Positions 9,983-21,300 of a stretch of 64,000 nt of DNA are shown piece by piece (position 1 is the first letter of the stretch; each line of letters opens with the position of its first letter). Both the position numbers and the translations under genes were made by a program. The notes beneath the pieces were generated by a model. That model was given only the letters and a program-made list of their open reading frames with translations, ran no database searches and had not been told where the DNA came from. The DNA lies in contig JASJOG010000158.1 of the NCBI GenBank assembly GCA_030142905.1, positions 62,001 through 126,000 on the forward strand, read 5' to 3'. This stretch comes from Heliopora coerulea (lineage: Eukaryota > Cnidaria > Anthozoa > Scleralcyonacea > Helioporidae).

Positions 9983-11491
9983 TTGTTTAATGCAGCAGAG
10001 TACACCATTAGTCGAGGATTTCTCTCGAGATATAAGATCAAAAGTAAAGGTGTGACCATTGTGCTGGAAGAGCTAAAGCAAAGGGTCATTGCAAAGAAAG
10101 CAAAGGTAAATAGATACGAGCAAAGAATAAAGCAATACCGGCAGAATAGAATGTCCAATGTGGATCAGAAGATGGTTTATCAAGAACTGAGTGCAGCTAG
10201 CAGACAGGAGAAAATTGTACCTGACACTGAAGAAAGCAGGAAATTTTGGGGAAGTATGTGGGACAACAAAAAGAAACATAATGACAGGGCAGAATGGTTA
10301 CAAGAATTAAAAGAGCATATAGACCATACTAGACAAGAAGACCTACATATTAACCAAACTAAGGTTGAGATGCAGTGCAGAAAGATGCCTAATTGGAAAG
10401 CGCCCGGGCCAGATGGGGTGCAGAGGTTTTGGTTTAAGAAATTAACAGCTTGCCATCAGAGAATAGCAGAGCAATTGGAGGGGATATTCAATGAAGGTGG
10501 AGAACTTCCGGAATGGATGACATGTGGCAGGACAGTGCTTTGTGTAAAAGACCCTGCAAAAGGCAACGCTGTTGACAAATTTAGACCTATATCGTGCCTT
10601 CCAATGATGTGGAAACTTGTGACCGGTATTATTGCAGAAAGTATGTACGATTTTCTAGATTCCAACAAAATTCTACCAAACGAACAGAAAGGCTGCAAAC
10701 GACAATGCAGAGGAACTAAAGACCAGTTGCTCATTGATAAGTTGGTGCTTAAGGACTGCATAAAAAGACACACTAACCTAGCAATGGCATGGGTAGATTA
10801 TCAAAAAGCGTACGACATGGTACCACATTCATGGATTGAGGAATGTTTGAAAATGTTTAGAATTGCCAAAAACGTAGAACAGTTTGTATGTAATAGCATG
10901 ACGAAATGGAAAACAAAATTGTCAGCTTGTGGAGAAAGTGTAGGAGAAGTAAATATCAGGAGAGGTATATTTCAGGGAGATAGTTTGTCACTGCTGTTGT
11001 TCATGCTTTGTGTGGCACCCCTTAGCCTTATTTTAAGGAATGTGAAGGCAGGATATGAATTCAAGGGCCGAAAGAAAAAGATCAATCATTTGTTGTATAT
11101 GGATGACCTCAAATTATATGATAAGAGCAAGGCACAGATCGACTCATTAGTGAAGACGGTCCATCTATTCAGTAAGGATATCGGCATGGAATTTGGAATT
11201 AAGAAGTGCGGGGTATTAATTCTAAAGAGGGGAAAGATTGCCGAGAATGACGGAGTGGTATTGCCGAACGGAGAAGTAATGAAAGTGATTGAACAAGAGG
11301 GATATAAGTACCTGGGTATCTTGGAGATAGATAGATTAATGGAAGAAGAAATGAGATCAAAGTTCAAAGAGGAGTATGTGCAGAGGTTGAGGTTGGTCAT
11401 GAAGTCGAAATTAAACGGCAGAAACAAAATGCAAGCGGTGAACACGTGGGCAGTCGCATTAATTAGGTATGGTGCAGGAATCGTTACCTAG
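9983..11491 (+). pseudogene. LINE reverse transcriptase (first part of interrupted ORF)
   Basis: A 502-codon frame holds a full reverse transcriptase palm. WKAPGPDGV lies near residue 138, [17 protein letters not shown] near 205, [18 protein letters not shown] near 270 with the first catalytic Asp, [13 protein letters not shown] near 330, and the catalytic [10 protein letters not shown] near 370. All three catalytic aspartates are present. The frame ends at a TAG where relatives have tryptophan, directly after YGAGIVT. A frameshift about 45 bases later must also be crossed to reach the next part. The first codon shown is not necessarily the true start. Confidence 0.85.
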
Positions 11492-11537
11492 AACGATCAA
11501 GAAATAATGAGCTGGGATAGAAAAACGAGAAAAAATA

Positions 11538-12554
11538 TTGACCATGTACGGAGCTTTTCACCCTAAGAGTGATGTAGACAGGTTATATTTGCCAAGAAAA
11601 AAAGTTGCTAGAGGATTGATAAGCTGTGAGTCAAGTATCAGATCAGAGGAGAGCGGTGTTGGATGGTACATCAAAAATGCAGTAGAATCTTTATTAGTTG
11701 AAGTAAGAGAAAGAGAAGTTATCACGACTGAAGATAGTATGCCAAAGCAACAGTATAAGAGGAGAGAAGTCGAAGAAAAAGAACAAAGATGGACAGGTAA
11801 GAGAATGTATGGACAGTTCAACAGGGAGAAAAGTGAAGACATAGACAAGGAAAAGATGTGGATGTGGCTACAAAAGAGTGATTTGAAACCGGAAACGGAA
11901 GCCCTAATATGTGCAGCTCAAGAACAGGCGATAAGAACTAACTATATCAAGTTCAAAATTGATAAATCTGTAGACTCACCCCTATGCAGACTTTGCGGAG
12001 GGAAAGGGGAAAGTGTGGGACATCTGGTAAGCGAATGCACAAAACTTGCACAACGAGAGTACAAAAGTCGACATGATAATGTAGCAAGAATTATACATTG
12101 GAAAATATGTGGAAAACACGATCTAGAAAAAGCGAGCAAGTGGTACGAACATGACCCCCTGGGAGTAGTAGAGTCTGATAAAGTAAAAGTTCTTTGGGAT
12201 TTTATGATCCAGTGTGGCCATCAGATAGAATACCAAAAGCCAGATATAGTAGTAGTAGACAAAGCAGAAAAGAAATGTGCAATAGTTGATGTATCCATAC
12301 CAGGAGACAACAGATATGGTAAGAAAGAAACAGAGAAGATAGAAAAGTATCAATTATTGAAACGAGATATTAAGAACCTGTGGTCAATGAGAAAGGTAGA
12401 AGTAATACCAGTTGTCGTTGGAGCCTTGGGCTGTGTAAGTATAAAATTTGAACAATGGATTGAGAGGATTGGAATAACAGTGAACGTTGGGGATATCCAG
12501 AAAACGACACTTCTTAGAACAGCAAGAATTTTAAGAAGAGTGCTAGAAAACTAG
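11538..12554 (+). pseudogene. LINE C-terminal part: CCHC finger and restriction-like endonuclease
   Basis: A 338-codon frame continues the LINE after the frameshift, beginning around MYGAFHPKSDVDRLYLPRK. Residues near 149-166 form a CCHC knuckle (CRLCGG...GHLVSEC). The endonuclease follows with KPDIVVVDKAEKKCAIVDVS near 235-255, giving the PD and D-x-K-type catalytic residues, and EKIEKYQLLKRDIKNLW after it. The stop at 12554 is followed by the 3-prime tail. Combined with the upstream frame this is one interrupted protein. Confidence 0.85.
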
Positions 12555-12655
12555 TTGTAACAGTGCCACCTTAGTCTACTGGTTGTACACAGCTGGCACC
12601 GATGAATACCGGATCCACAGCAAACCGTGCCGAGAAGAAAATAATAATAATAATC

Positions 12656-12800
12656 ATTCGAAGGGTTATGGACATGAAGGACATATAATTCTAGCACCTT
12701 AGGTTGCGGGTAGCAACTTGCTCCTAGTTTTAATCCAGTACATTTAGATGGACTGTGCAGGAAAGTAATAATAATAATAATAATAATTATAATAATAGAT
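12656..12800 (+). repeat. second LINE-like 3-prime tail with (TAA)n microsatellite
   Basis: A short GC-richer block ending GGACTGTGCAGGAAAG runs into an interrupted TAA/ATA array at about 12767-12796. It directly follows the (TAA)n tail of the LINE. It looks like the 3-prime end of another retrotransposon. The next 600 bp (GGTAGGCAAGATGTTTCGG onward, and a similar GGTAGGCGGGATGTTT at 13408) again begin right after TAA arrays. Confidence 0.45.
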
Positions 12801-13466
12801 AGGTAGGCAAGATGTTTCGGCATCCTCAGGGAGTGACGCCCCTGCCTTGCCAGCTGGGTGAACGGGTGACTGAAAGCCACTGCTTGCCTTAATTGGTCGT
12901 CAGTGGTAAGTAACCTCACCTAAGGTGTTGGCAAACCTTCCCTGTTAGCCCAAGGACTAGTAAATCCTTCTGACTGTCCTGATGTCCTTTACCTTAAATG
13001 GTTGAGTGAGCCCAGGACACTTACGTGTCTGAAAGGAACTCTCCTAGTCTAAGAACAAAATAGATCACATTATCCAACTTCAGCTATTGGACTGGCGTCT
13101 AGCTTGCCTTAATTGGTCGGCTTTGCGGAACAGACCTTTAGAATAGTCTGAGAAGAAGTGTGATGGTTATTGAGGAAGTTTCATGATTTATAGGTGCAAA
13201 GCATCAGCCCTTGACCATGCCCAACCAACGGAATTGTGTATGTGAGACTGAGGTATAAAATGGCATTAACTACTCACGATGTCACTTTGTGATTGCCATA
13301 CCACTATAATTTATGGGACATGTGCCCACTTTGGCATAATATGGCAATTTGGGCTAAAAGACCTCATTGGCTCGTATGAGCTGACTTTCCATAATAATAA
13401 TAAGGGTAGGCGGGATGTTTATCTGAAACTAATGATTCCGAACGACCAGGGCTCATACCCCTGTGT

Positions 13467-14330
13467 CTAGTTGGAGTAGGTGGATGATAAGTGTCCTAAG
13501 GATGATAAGTTAGCCAGCACGAGTGTGTCGTCAACAAAAAAAGCGTAAAATTTTATTCTGCCAGAGGAAATGAGAGGTCGGATTACTTCTTCTTTGAAAG
13601 CTGTCATAATGATGTCTGCCAGAGTAGGTACCAAGGGAGAACCAATGTATACTCCATTAATTTGTTGAAAAAGTTCACGATTTAGAGAAAACGGCATTTT
13701 CGTGCAGGAGTAAGTCAGAAGCTTTTTTAAGGTTCATTTGCTTAGTGGAGTTGTGATTCGGTGTTTTTGTATATTCTGTCTAAGATAATGTTGACCATTT
13801 TCCGTAGTGGTACGTTTGTGAACAGCAAAGTTACATCGAAGGAAACAAACTTGAAACCTTGCGCGATTCGAGGAATTTTATGTATTCTGTGAACAGCGTC
13901 AAAACTATCTCGTAGCTTGAATTCAATGAGGGCGAGTGGATTCAGTAGCTTTGAGAGGTATTTAACGACAGGTTGATAAGCTGTGCTGGTGGTGTCAATA
14001 ATTGGATGAAAAGGCGGAAAACTGTCAACGCATTTTTGTATTTTAGGCGGACCATATACGCGGACAGGATTTGTTGATTGTGGCTTGATTTTTTGAAGAA
14101 TTTCATCATCGATTTCACCTCGTTTGTGGATCGTTCGTTGGTAGTTTTGGAGGAAAGAAAGTTGAGTGAAGAATGGGTCAGTTTATAGATTTTTAAGTTT
14201 CTTTCGATCTGCGAATAGAGAAGTCATGCATGTTACCTAGTACGTCAGTTTCATCAGAACGATTCCATTTCCTTTGTCTGGTTTGGGGATTAAAATTTAA
14301 TTAGCCTTAACAACAGAAAATTAAGAACTC
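13467..14330 (-). mobile_element. Penelope-like element fragment, reverse transcriptase (frameshifted)
   Basis: The minus strand reads a Penelope reverse transcriptase in at least two frames. From about 14190 to 13750 it shows NPVRVYGPPKIQKC, then HPIIDTTSTAYQPVVKYLSK, then FKFVSFDVTLLFTNVPL. The next part (13697-13467) shows INGVYIGSPLVPTLADI and the catalytic FYAFFVDDTLVLA. A stop after ESQLH and a frame change near 13700-13750 disable it. The GIY-YIG end is missing. A hairpin with a hammerhead-like core sits just upstream. Confidence 0.8.
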
Positions 14331-14342
14331 TATTAAAGTCTT

Positions 14343-14474
14343 AAACAGCGGCGTTCTTGAGGTTATACACTATCTAAAAGATAGAATCTCCTGACGAAGG
14401 GCCTTCGCTCGAAACGTCGAGAAGCTTTTTTTCTATCTTTTAGATTGTGTATAACCTCAAGAACGCCGCTGTTT
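14343..14474. repeat. Penelope-type hairpin flanking a hammerhead-like core
   Basis: A 44-bp arm starting AAACAGCGGCGTTCTTGAGG is repeated in inverted orientation up to 14474 with one mismatch. The central 44 bp contain the hammerhead-like core. It lies immediately 5-prime of the minus-strand Penelope fragment, where a pseudo-LTR is expected. Confidence 0.75.
14391..14418 (+). ncRNA. hammerhead-ribozyme-like motif
   Basis: CTGACGA is followed by an extra A, stem GGGC/GCTC (one G-U pair) with loop CTTC, then GAAA and CGTC. This matches the CUGANGA-helix-GAAA core except for the extra base before helix II. Confidence 0.4.
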
Positions 14475-14846
14475 TATCGAAACTATCTACACTGGATCCC
14501 CGCGCCTTATTAAAGTCTTAGTCCGTAATTATGCAGAGAGACGTGACTCACTTTGCTGCGAATGGCCTACCAACGGCAAATGTTCATCCTTTCCTGAAGT
14601 AGTGGCAACATTTCTTTCTTCATCATTCTAAAGTAAAAATTAACACATAATCGGCCAATGGAAGTGATACACATTATGCGTAAACATGAAAACAAATGCT
14701 GGTCATGTGATCAAGAATGGTGTAACCTGTTGAAAACACAAGTTTTCTAGAATGTCAAATATACGTGAACCCATGTAATACCAAGCTGTAAGTTTCGGCT
14801 CAGGGTGCGTTCTTTTGACGTTATTCCCATAATTCTTATTTCAGAA

Positions 14847-16216
14847 CAGTGGCGGATTTAGGATTTTTATCACCTTAGTCAAACTTTTGAATTTTTTTTG
14901 CAGTGGGGGGTGGGGTGGGGGCGAGGTTAGTACAAAACATGCACTATGTTTCTCATATAGTAATTACATGTATTTTACAATAAATCATAATTTGAATTTG
15001 AATTACTGAGTTGAATTTAAATCGGTTAGGACTAATCAAAAGTGAGTACAAGTATATTTAAACGTAAATCAGAACATTCTGCACATGCGACAGGCTGAAG
15101 TAGGAGAATCAGCACAGGAACCGAAGCAAACTTTTGATTTGGCTTTTTGTTAACGGTTTTGTGACATCACAGCACTTTCCTGACGGACGGACTATAGTGC
15201 ACCAGAGTCTTCAATCCATGTGTCAGGCACAGTATGCAATCTTGGCCTGAATAACAAGGTCTTTACACATTGCCGGACTAAATTACTCCTTAGTATTAAC
15301 CAGTATTATGATATCCTCAATCAATCATAAGTCTAATCTTCCTGTTTAAATTTCAAGAAAATCTGATCATAAAGACCACTTTACCAGAGAACAATCCTTG
15401 TCTTCTTGCCAACTGCATAGTAATCGGCGCCGAAATTACTACTATTATCCAGACGTTTAGTACAATCAGCAGAACTACTGCGAACGCTTAATGTTGACAA
15501 CAGTGTCACAGATGAAAAGCAAGGTCTTACCATCATTGCTGTCAAGCGCAGTAAGAAAGTGTTTCAAAAAGCTCGTAGACAACATGTTGAAGGACCGTAA
15601 GACTGTCACTGAAAAGAATCTCCACACGCTAGTTAAAGCGTTTCGAAATCAACAAAACACTGTTTACGATAATATGACCAATCAGAAGACGACCGATGAA
15701 AGGTGCTAGTTTTGGCAAGGTGACATCTCTCAGCAAACTCGTCATGATGATATCACAAATTCGGCAAAAAACTTAAAAGTTTATACTGCTAAGCCAATAG
15801 CTGATGCTGTTAAGAAGCATCTTAAAATGTTGAACCAATCAGAGCAAGTGAAACAAAATGAAGGTTCGCAAAAGAGGCAGCGAAATTGGTCAAACCAATC
15901 ACGGCTAACGATAAATGGAGTTTCAACAAACCAGCCAATTGCAAAGACGAATACTATCGAAAGATTTGGCAAACTGGTTGAGCTTGACTGAGAAACCAAC
16001 TAGAGCGTGATTCTGATGCTCACCAATGTTACCAGAGATAACAAACGCACTAGATGTAAATACGACGCCGGGAATTAAGATTCGGCGATGTAAACAAAGC
16101 TATCTGACAACATCTCAGCGGCAAATATGCAACGCAAAGTCAGTCTGATATCTTAGAATAGTGAGATAGTCACCTTAGTCGGCTGACCTATTTCACGTAC
16201 CCTAAATCCGCAACTG
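14847..16216 (+). mobile_element. hAT-type element A with 5-bp target duplication
   Basis: The element starts CAGTGGCGGATTTAGG and ends CCTAAATCCGCAACTG, giving terminal inverted repeats of about 16 bp. It is flanked by CAGAA on both sides (14842-14846 and 16217-16221). The ends are of hAT type, and a 5-bp duplication is the mark of the hAT5 group. No transposase is recognisable. A decayed frame reading RTLNVDNSVTDEK and LTIIAVKRSKK is shared with the inverted relative at 23932-25439. Confidence 0.85.
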
Positions 16217-16221
16217 CAGAA

Positions 16222-18391
16222 TATGAATAAAGGATTAAATGGAATAGCAAACAACAGAAAAGAAATGCCATAAAATTTCCAACGAGTGTCCACCTTCGAA
16301 TAAGCGCTCAAACCAAATAGTTTTGGTGGTTTCTAATCCTGAGGTAGCCTGCCTGCACCTCAAATATTAGTGATATTATCTCATCTTTTGGCTAACCTCG
16401 CTTTAATGCTGATGTTTAGAACCTGCTACAGAAAGACTATTTGACAGTCGACGAACATTTTTTTTTTACTAAACTTGGTAACTTTTTGAACTCCGTTTAG
16501 CCAAACTATAATAAACTACTTAACCTTTGCTCTGTTATTCTCTAAAAGGAAGTGATCTCATTGACAATGATGAAATTTAAACGTATCAAACTTAGAATGA
16601 GAGCCCACTTTCGGATAAGAACCCACTCTCAAAGTCTTACAGTTAAGTAGATCATTCCCGTAAGAATGCACACGAAAATGCCCACGAAATAATGGATTCA
16701 AGTCGAGGGTTCAGCAGATGGAGTAAAGGTTTCAAAATATCCACGCAAGCCTCGACTTCAAGCCATTGCCCATGGGCACTGGAGAAAATGGATGAAATGT
16801 TTAATGAGAAGTAACGTTTATGAATTTCAGGAACAGGAATGAGCTGCGCAACTGTATATCCCCAAAATAATACAAAGGCCTATCAAGTTCCGCCCCTTAC
16901 AAGAAATGTCCTCGTTATGGCACTGAACAATGAACAGCAATGCTCTTTCTCCCGGATTTATGTGCTCGACCAGCGGTCCGGGGTCTCAACAATAAGCCCC
17001 TGGGTATTATATTCTTTCCTTTCGTAATATTACATTTTTTTCCATAGAACTAGATAATTCTTTTGGAATGAAGGTCATTCATTGGAATTGGAATGTGCTG
17101 ATGTTAATTCATTTTTCAAAAACGTTGTCGGTCTGTGAGCATGCCAAATCAAAAAAAAAAAAAGAAATTAACTTATCAAATCAAATTCAGCGTTAACTCA
17201 AATTATCTCAACCGTTCATCTGGCCATTCCGCTACCCCGAGTAGAATAGCCAGTACAATATTCTGTCCATTCCTATACAGGGTACCAAAAGTACGTCACA
17301 ATCGGAATAGTCCAATATAATAATAATAATAATAATAATAATGATGATGATAATAATAACCCTTGCAGTGGTACACCTAAGCTGACTTTAACTGGTTGGA
17401 AGTGCAACTGAGTACTGTTAAGGTCAAACTGGATATACGCATCGGGGAGTACTTTCAGGGACTTTAGAGGACTGTACATCCCTTACTCCTTCCTGACTGG
17501 ATAAATTGGGCGAGTAAGGGCTGTCTCTGTAGGTGTTGTTTAAAATCCATTTTAATGGTAGAATTTCCTTTCCCCACAAGTTCCCTGAAATGTACGATGT
17601 CTTTTCCGGTATTACGTGGCGGAATGCTGGGAGCCCATGACAGGCTGAGACCCTTTCCACTGTCCTTGGTTAGGCGGTGTGTGAGTTATGGTAATAATAA
17701 CCGGAATCCTAGTATAGTCCCAAATAAACACGCGTTTATATTTCTTCGTTGGGACTTCAAGTTCATTTAATTATCCGATCTGACAAACAAATTTAAATTT
17801 TTGCGCAATGATAGATAATTCAAGGTTTTTGGGATTCAACATACGTTCTTTCACTTGTAAATTTTCATCTTGTTCGTTTAGCTGTTATCATTTAACAAGA
17901 CTACAGATTATTCGCACCTGTTTCATTGACGATGTTTTGCACTTCTCTGAAGATCGTATACGCACTGTAGCAAAACAATTTCTTCCGTAATGGTTTCCAC
18001 CTTCACAGGGCTTCAGTAAAAAGTGCTCGTCTTTTTTTGTCAGGTCCATTCCTTCTTCAACATTGTTACGTGTTCGGGTAATTTCATCAGTTAAAAATCT
18101 ATATTCAGAAAAAGGTTACAAATCAATCATCTGTATAAGAAGTTTGACGTTTACATTGGCTAAACGATCTATTTCCTTCATAGGTAGCCTACTTCAATGG
18201 CTGTACCCTTATATTTTGTAGTTAGCTGACATAGCACATTTCCTTATGCAAGGATTTTGTAAACCTTAATACCAAGGTAATATGACATGGAATCACACAA
18301 GACATGACCGACTTACCTAACCACGTTATTAGGAAGAAACAAATGTTGCTCTTTATTTAATGGCACACAAAAATAAACCTCATCATCAGAT
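16222..18391. other. no gene seen; (TAA)n microsatellite inside
   Basis: Mostly unique AT-rich sequence. A TAA/TGA trinucleotide array lies at 17317-17358, followed by about 330 bp of GC-richer sequence that may be a retrotransposon relic because similar blocks follow the TAA arrays at 12.8 and 13.4 kb. No coding region or splice-supported exon was found. Confidence 0.4.
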
Positions 18392-21300
18392 TTAAGGCGT
18401 CTTTGAAATACTTTCTCCTTCACAGTTCCACTTTCTTTGCACTTTCTTCAACTCGGTTTTAGGAGCCAAAACAGCCGAAAGTGTGTTTGGACTTTCTTTT
18501 GTATTGTACACTGCCAAAACAATTGCTGTGTGAGCTGTCGGCGATGAAATTGCAGAATTACTTAGTTCAATATTTCCTACATTTGCTTGTTCATTCTTTT
18601 TTACGATCCCGGCCACTCTAAAAATATACCAACAATCACTACCTTTAATAGCTGGTAAAAAGATCTTTCAACTTACCCATTTAATAAGTAAAAATGAAAA
18701 AAAAAAACAATATACAGTATCACGTCAATTTTGCGAAAGGTATTGACGGTGAAATAAAATAGGAAAAATAGTTCTCCAAGGTTCTATATTAGGCTGTGGA
18801 ATGGTTGGGTTTGTAGCTCAATCTGTAGATAACTGGACAATATTGTATCGATTGGTGAAGATCAGATGGTCTCATAGCCTATTTTAACGAGTGTCGGGTG
18901 AAAATGTCATAGATTGTGAGTTGGGTGGTGTTATAGCTCGAGCGGTAGTGCTGTGTTTTGGATGATCTTGTAGTTCAGTTGGTAGAGTGTTCGACTGGAG
19001 TATGAAAGGTTGTGGGTTGGATGGTCTTGTAGCTCAGTTGGTAGTGTTGGACTGAAGTATCAAAGGTTGAGGGTTGAATGATCTTGTCGTTCAGTTGGTA
19101 GAGTGTTGGACTGGAGTATCAAGGGTTACGGATTGGATGGTCTGTATTTCAGTTGGAGGAGGGTTGGAATACGGTATCAAAGGATATTGGTTGGTTAATC
19201 TTATAACTCAGTTGGTGAAGTGTTGAAATACAGATGAAATATATTGGAATGCGTGAAGTATGCCTAAATGAAGTATGGAATAAGAGAATTAAGAGGTTGT
19301 GCATTAAATCTTCATTTCTTGCAGGATATTACTCAAAAATAGGAAAGAAAGTGACGAATAAATACATGTACCTAATTTTGTTCACTTACTTGCAAAAATG
19401 GTCCACGGAAAATGTTATTTTTAATCTGTTTTTTTGCATGCGTTCCACCATTGCATTCACATCATCTTTTGTACTTTCCCATTTGTCTGTATTGTGGGAA
19501 TCCTTGTGGCTGCGTAGCAGAACCCCATACTTTGAGGAAAAGGGAAACTTACTGCCAACGGGGAAAAATTCGTCATTTATCTCTGCTACGTCTTCATGGC
19601 AGTAAACCAGCTCTACGTTAACAAGTTTCAAAAAAGGCTTCTTTTGCCCAGAAACCTTGATAACTGGAAAGCACACCAAATCCTCATTAAGCCATGTATT
19701 TATATCCAGGACCTCATCAGCTGGAAACAACTGTAATAAATAGAATCAAAGAAAATGATTTACTGAATTTACAAATATTGCGTTCAAATATTCAATAAAT
19801 AAACCTTTGGAACGGCTTGCCTATACACCACCAGTTCTATTATTGGTAAACTGTATTTAGAATGTTCAGAATATAGTTTAGTATGCGTTTGCTGCAGTTA
19901 TTTCTATATTTATCTAACAGAGTTCTGATTCACAGGACTTCCAGCTACTTCTTGGGAATAGGCAGTCGTGCGGTGAGAGCTGCGTCTTAATAAATTTTTC
20001 ATCACTCTACCCTGAGATCATTCCGATATATTCTATCATTTGCGCGAGAACGAATGCAAATACCTCAAAAAGCAAGGAAAATATCAAAAGTAATCTGAGT
20101 GACGCTTAAGCAACGGTCTACTTCTAGCTTTGTCCTGATAATTATGGCAAGTGTTGAATTGGTATATTGAAGGAACTAGAAGTGGTTCCAATGCTCCATC
20201 ATATAGATACCGTCTCATCATAGCCTGCTGCCATCTGTCCTTATAGCTCAGTGAGTAAAGTGATTAACTAGTACATAGAAGGAACAAGAACCGTAATTCT
20301 AATATACCATCATATAATAACATATCACCATGGTCTGCTCCTTGTCAGTTCTTATTGTTCAGTCAATAGAGTATTAAAACTTTTACACTTAGAAAATTCC
20401 ATAACGCCATCACGTAAATACTATCTTGCTAGGGCCTGCCCTTATATTCGTCCTTTTTCTTCAGTAGGTAGACCATCTGAATTTAAGGCCACTATTGCGC
20501 ACTGACTGCGAAAAATGTAATTATTCCATATCACTGACGTCACACAAGGTGATTTAATGTTTGATAAAATGCATGTCTAACTTGGTGTCAACGTTACAGC
20601 ACTCTTTCCGCGATCTATTCCCGGCTTGTCTTTGTTGCTCAACTGCAGGAGCGTCGGATATGCTTTTACTTATGCAACAAATAGAAAGTTGCTCAATTGT
20701 CTCAATTTGGGTGATAGAAACGTGAATGACGCCATTTCAACTGGAAAAAATGCCCATCGGATACATGAGATGAAACTGAGATTCACAGTACGGAGACACA
20801 AAAACTATTCTCCATTTGGTATATAAAAAAACACGTTTTTTTGTGACATCATCCATATTCCTGTACTCTGTTGCATAAAAAAAGTAACGTCAGTTGTGCT
20901 CTGTGCTCCAGGAGAAAATATAGCTCGTTCAGTAGGGGCGTGCTTGAGGTGTGTGTCATTTTACAAACTTGTTCTGAAAACCCATTATTGATTGATAAGG
21001 TAAATCCAAAGAAACTAAAGCTTAATACACAGAACTGATTAATAATGTCAGCTCACTATCACATTTACAGATAATGCTGTTAGCCCAGGCATAACCCCGT
21101 AAATGGAATTCATAACTAACATGCCTTTTTCGGGTAATTTTCCAGACAGAAAACTTTCAGTTTTATAGTGTACGAATCATAGTTTAAGAAGTAATTTACA
21201 AAGTTCAAATCCGTTCTTTTTAAAGATAAAGCGACACTCGGCTTTAGCTTGCCCCTGTATATCTCATAGTACATGGAAGTATGATACGTGTTTTCAGTGG

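Larger units (their letters stand above)
9983..12652 (+). mobile_element. non-LTR retrotransposon of the restriction-like-endonuclease group (R2/R4/NeSL-like)
   Basis: The element has a reverse transcriptase, then a CCHC knuckle, then a PD-D/K endonuclease, an order specific to the older LINE clades. A 3-prime untranslated region of about 85 bp follows the stop at 12554 and ends in a short (TAA)n tail. The coding region is broken by only one TAG and one frameshift, so the insertion is fairly young. The N-terminal zinc-finger/Myb region expected in R2-type proteins is not seen, so the copy is probably 5-prime truncated near 9.98 kb. (TAA)n association recalls Dong (R4 clade) elements. Confidence 0.85.

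Noticed and set aside
11086..12353. Minus-strand frames of 65-120 codons within the LINE
   Set aside because: They lie opposite the reverse-transcriptase and endonuclease coding strand and have no independent support.
18964..19205. tRNA genes
   Set aside because: Units have D-arm-like and T-arm-like parts but no acceptor stem and no proper B-box; treated as a tRNA-derived satellite.
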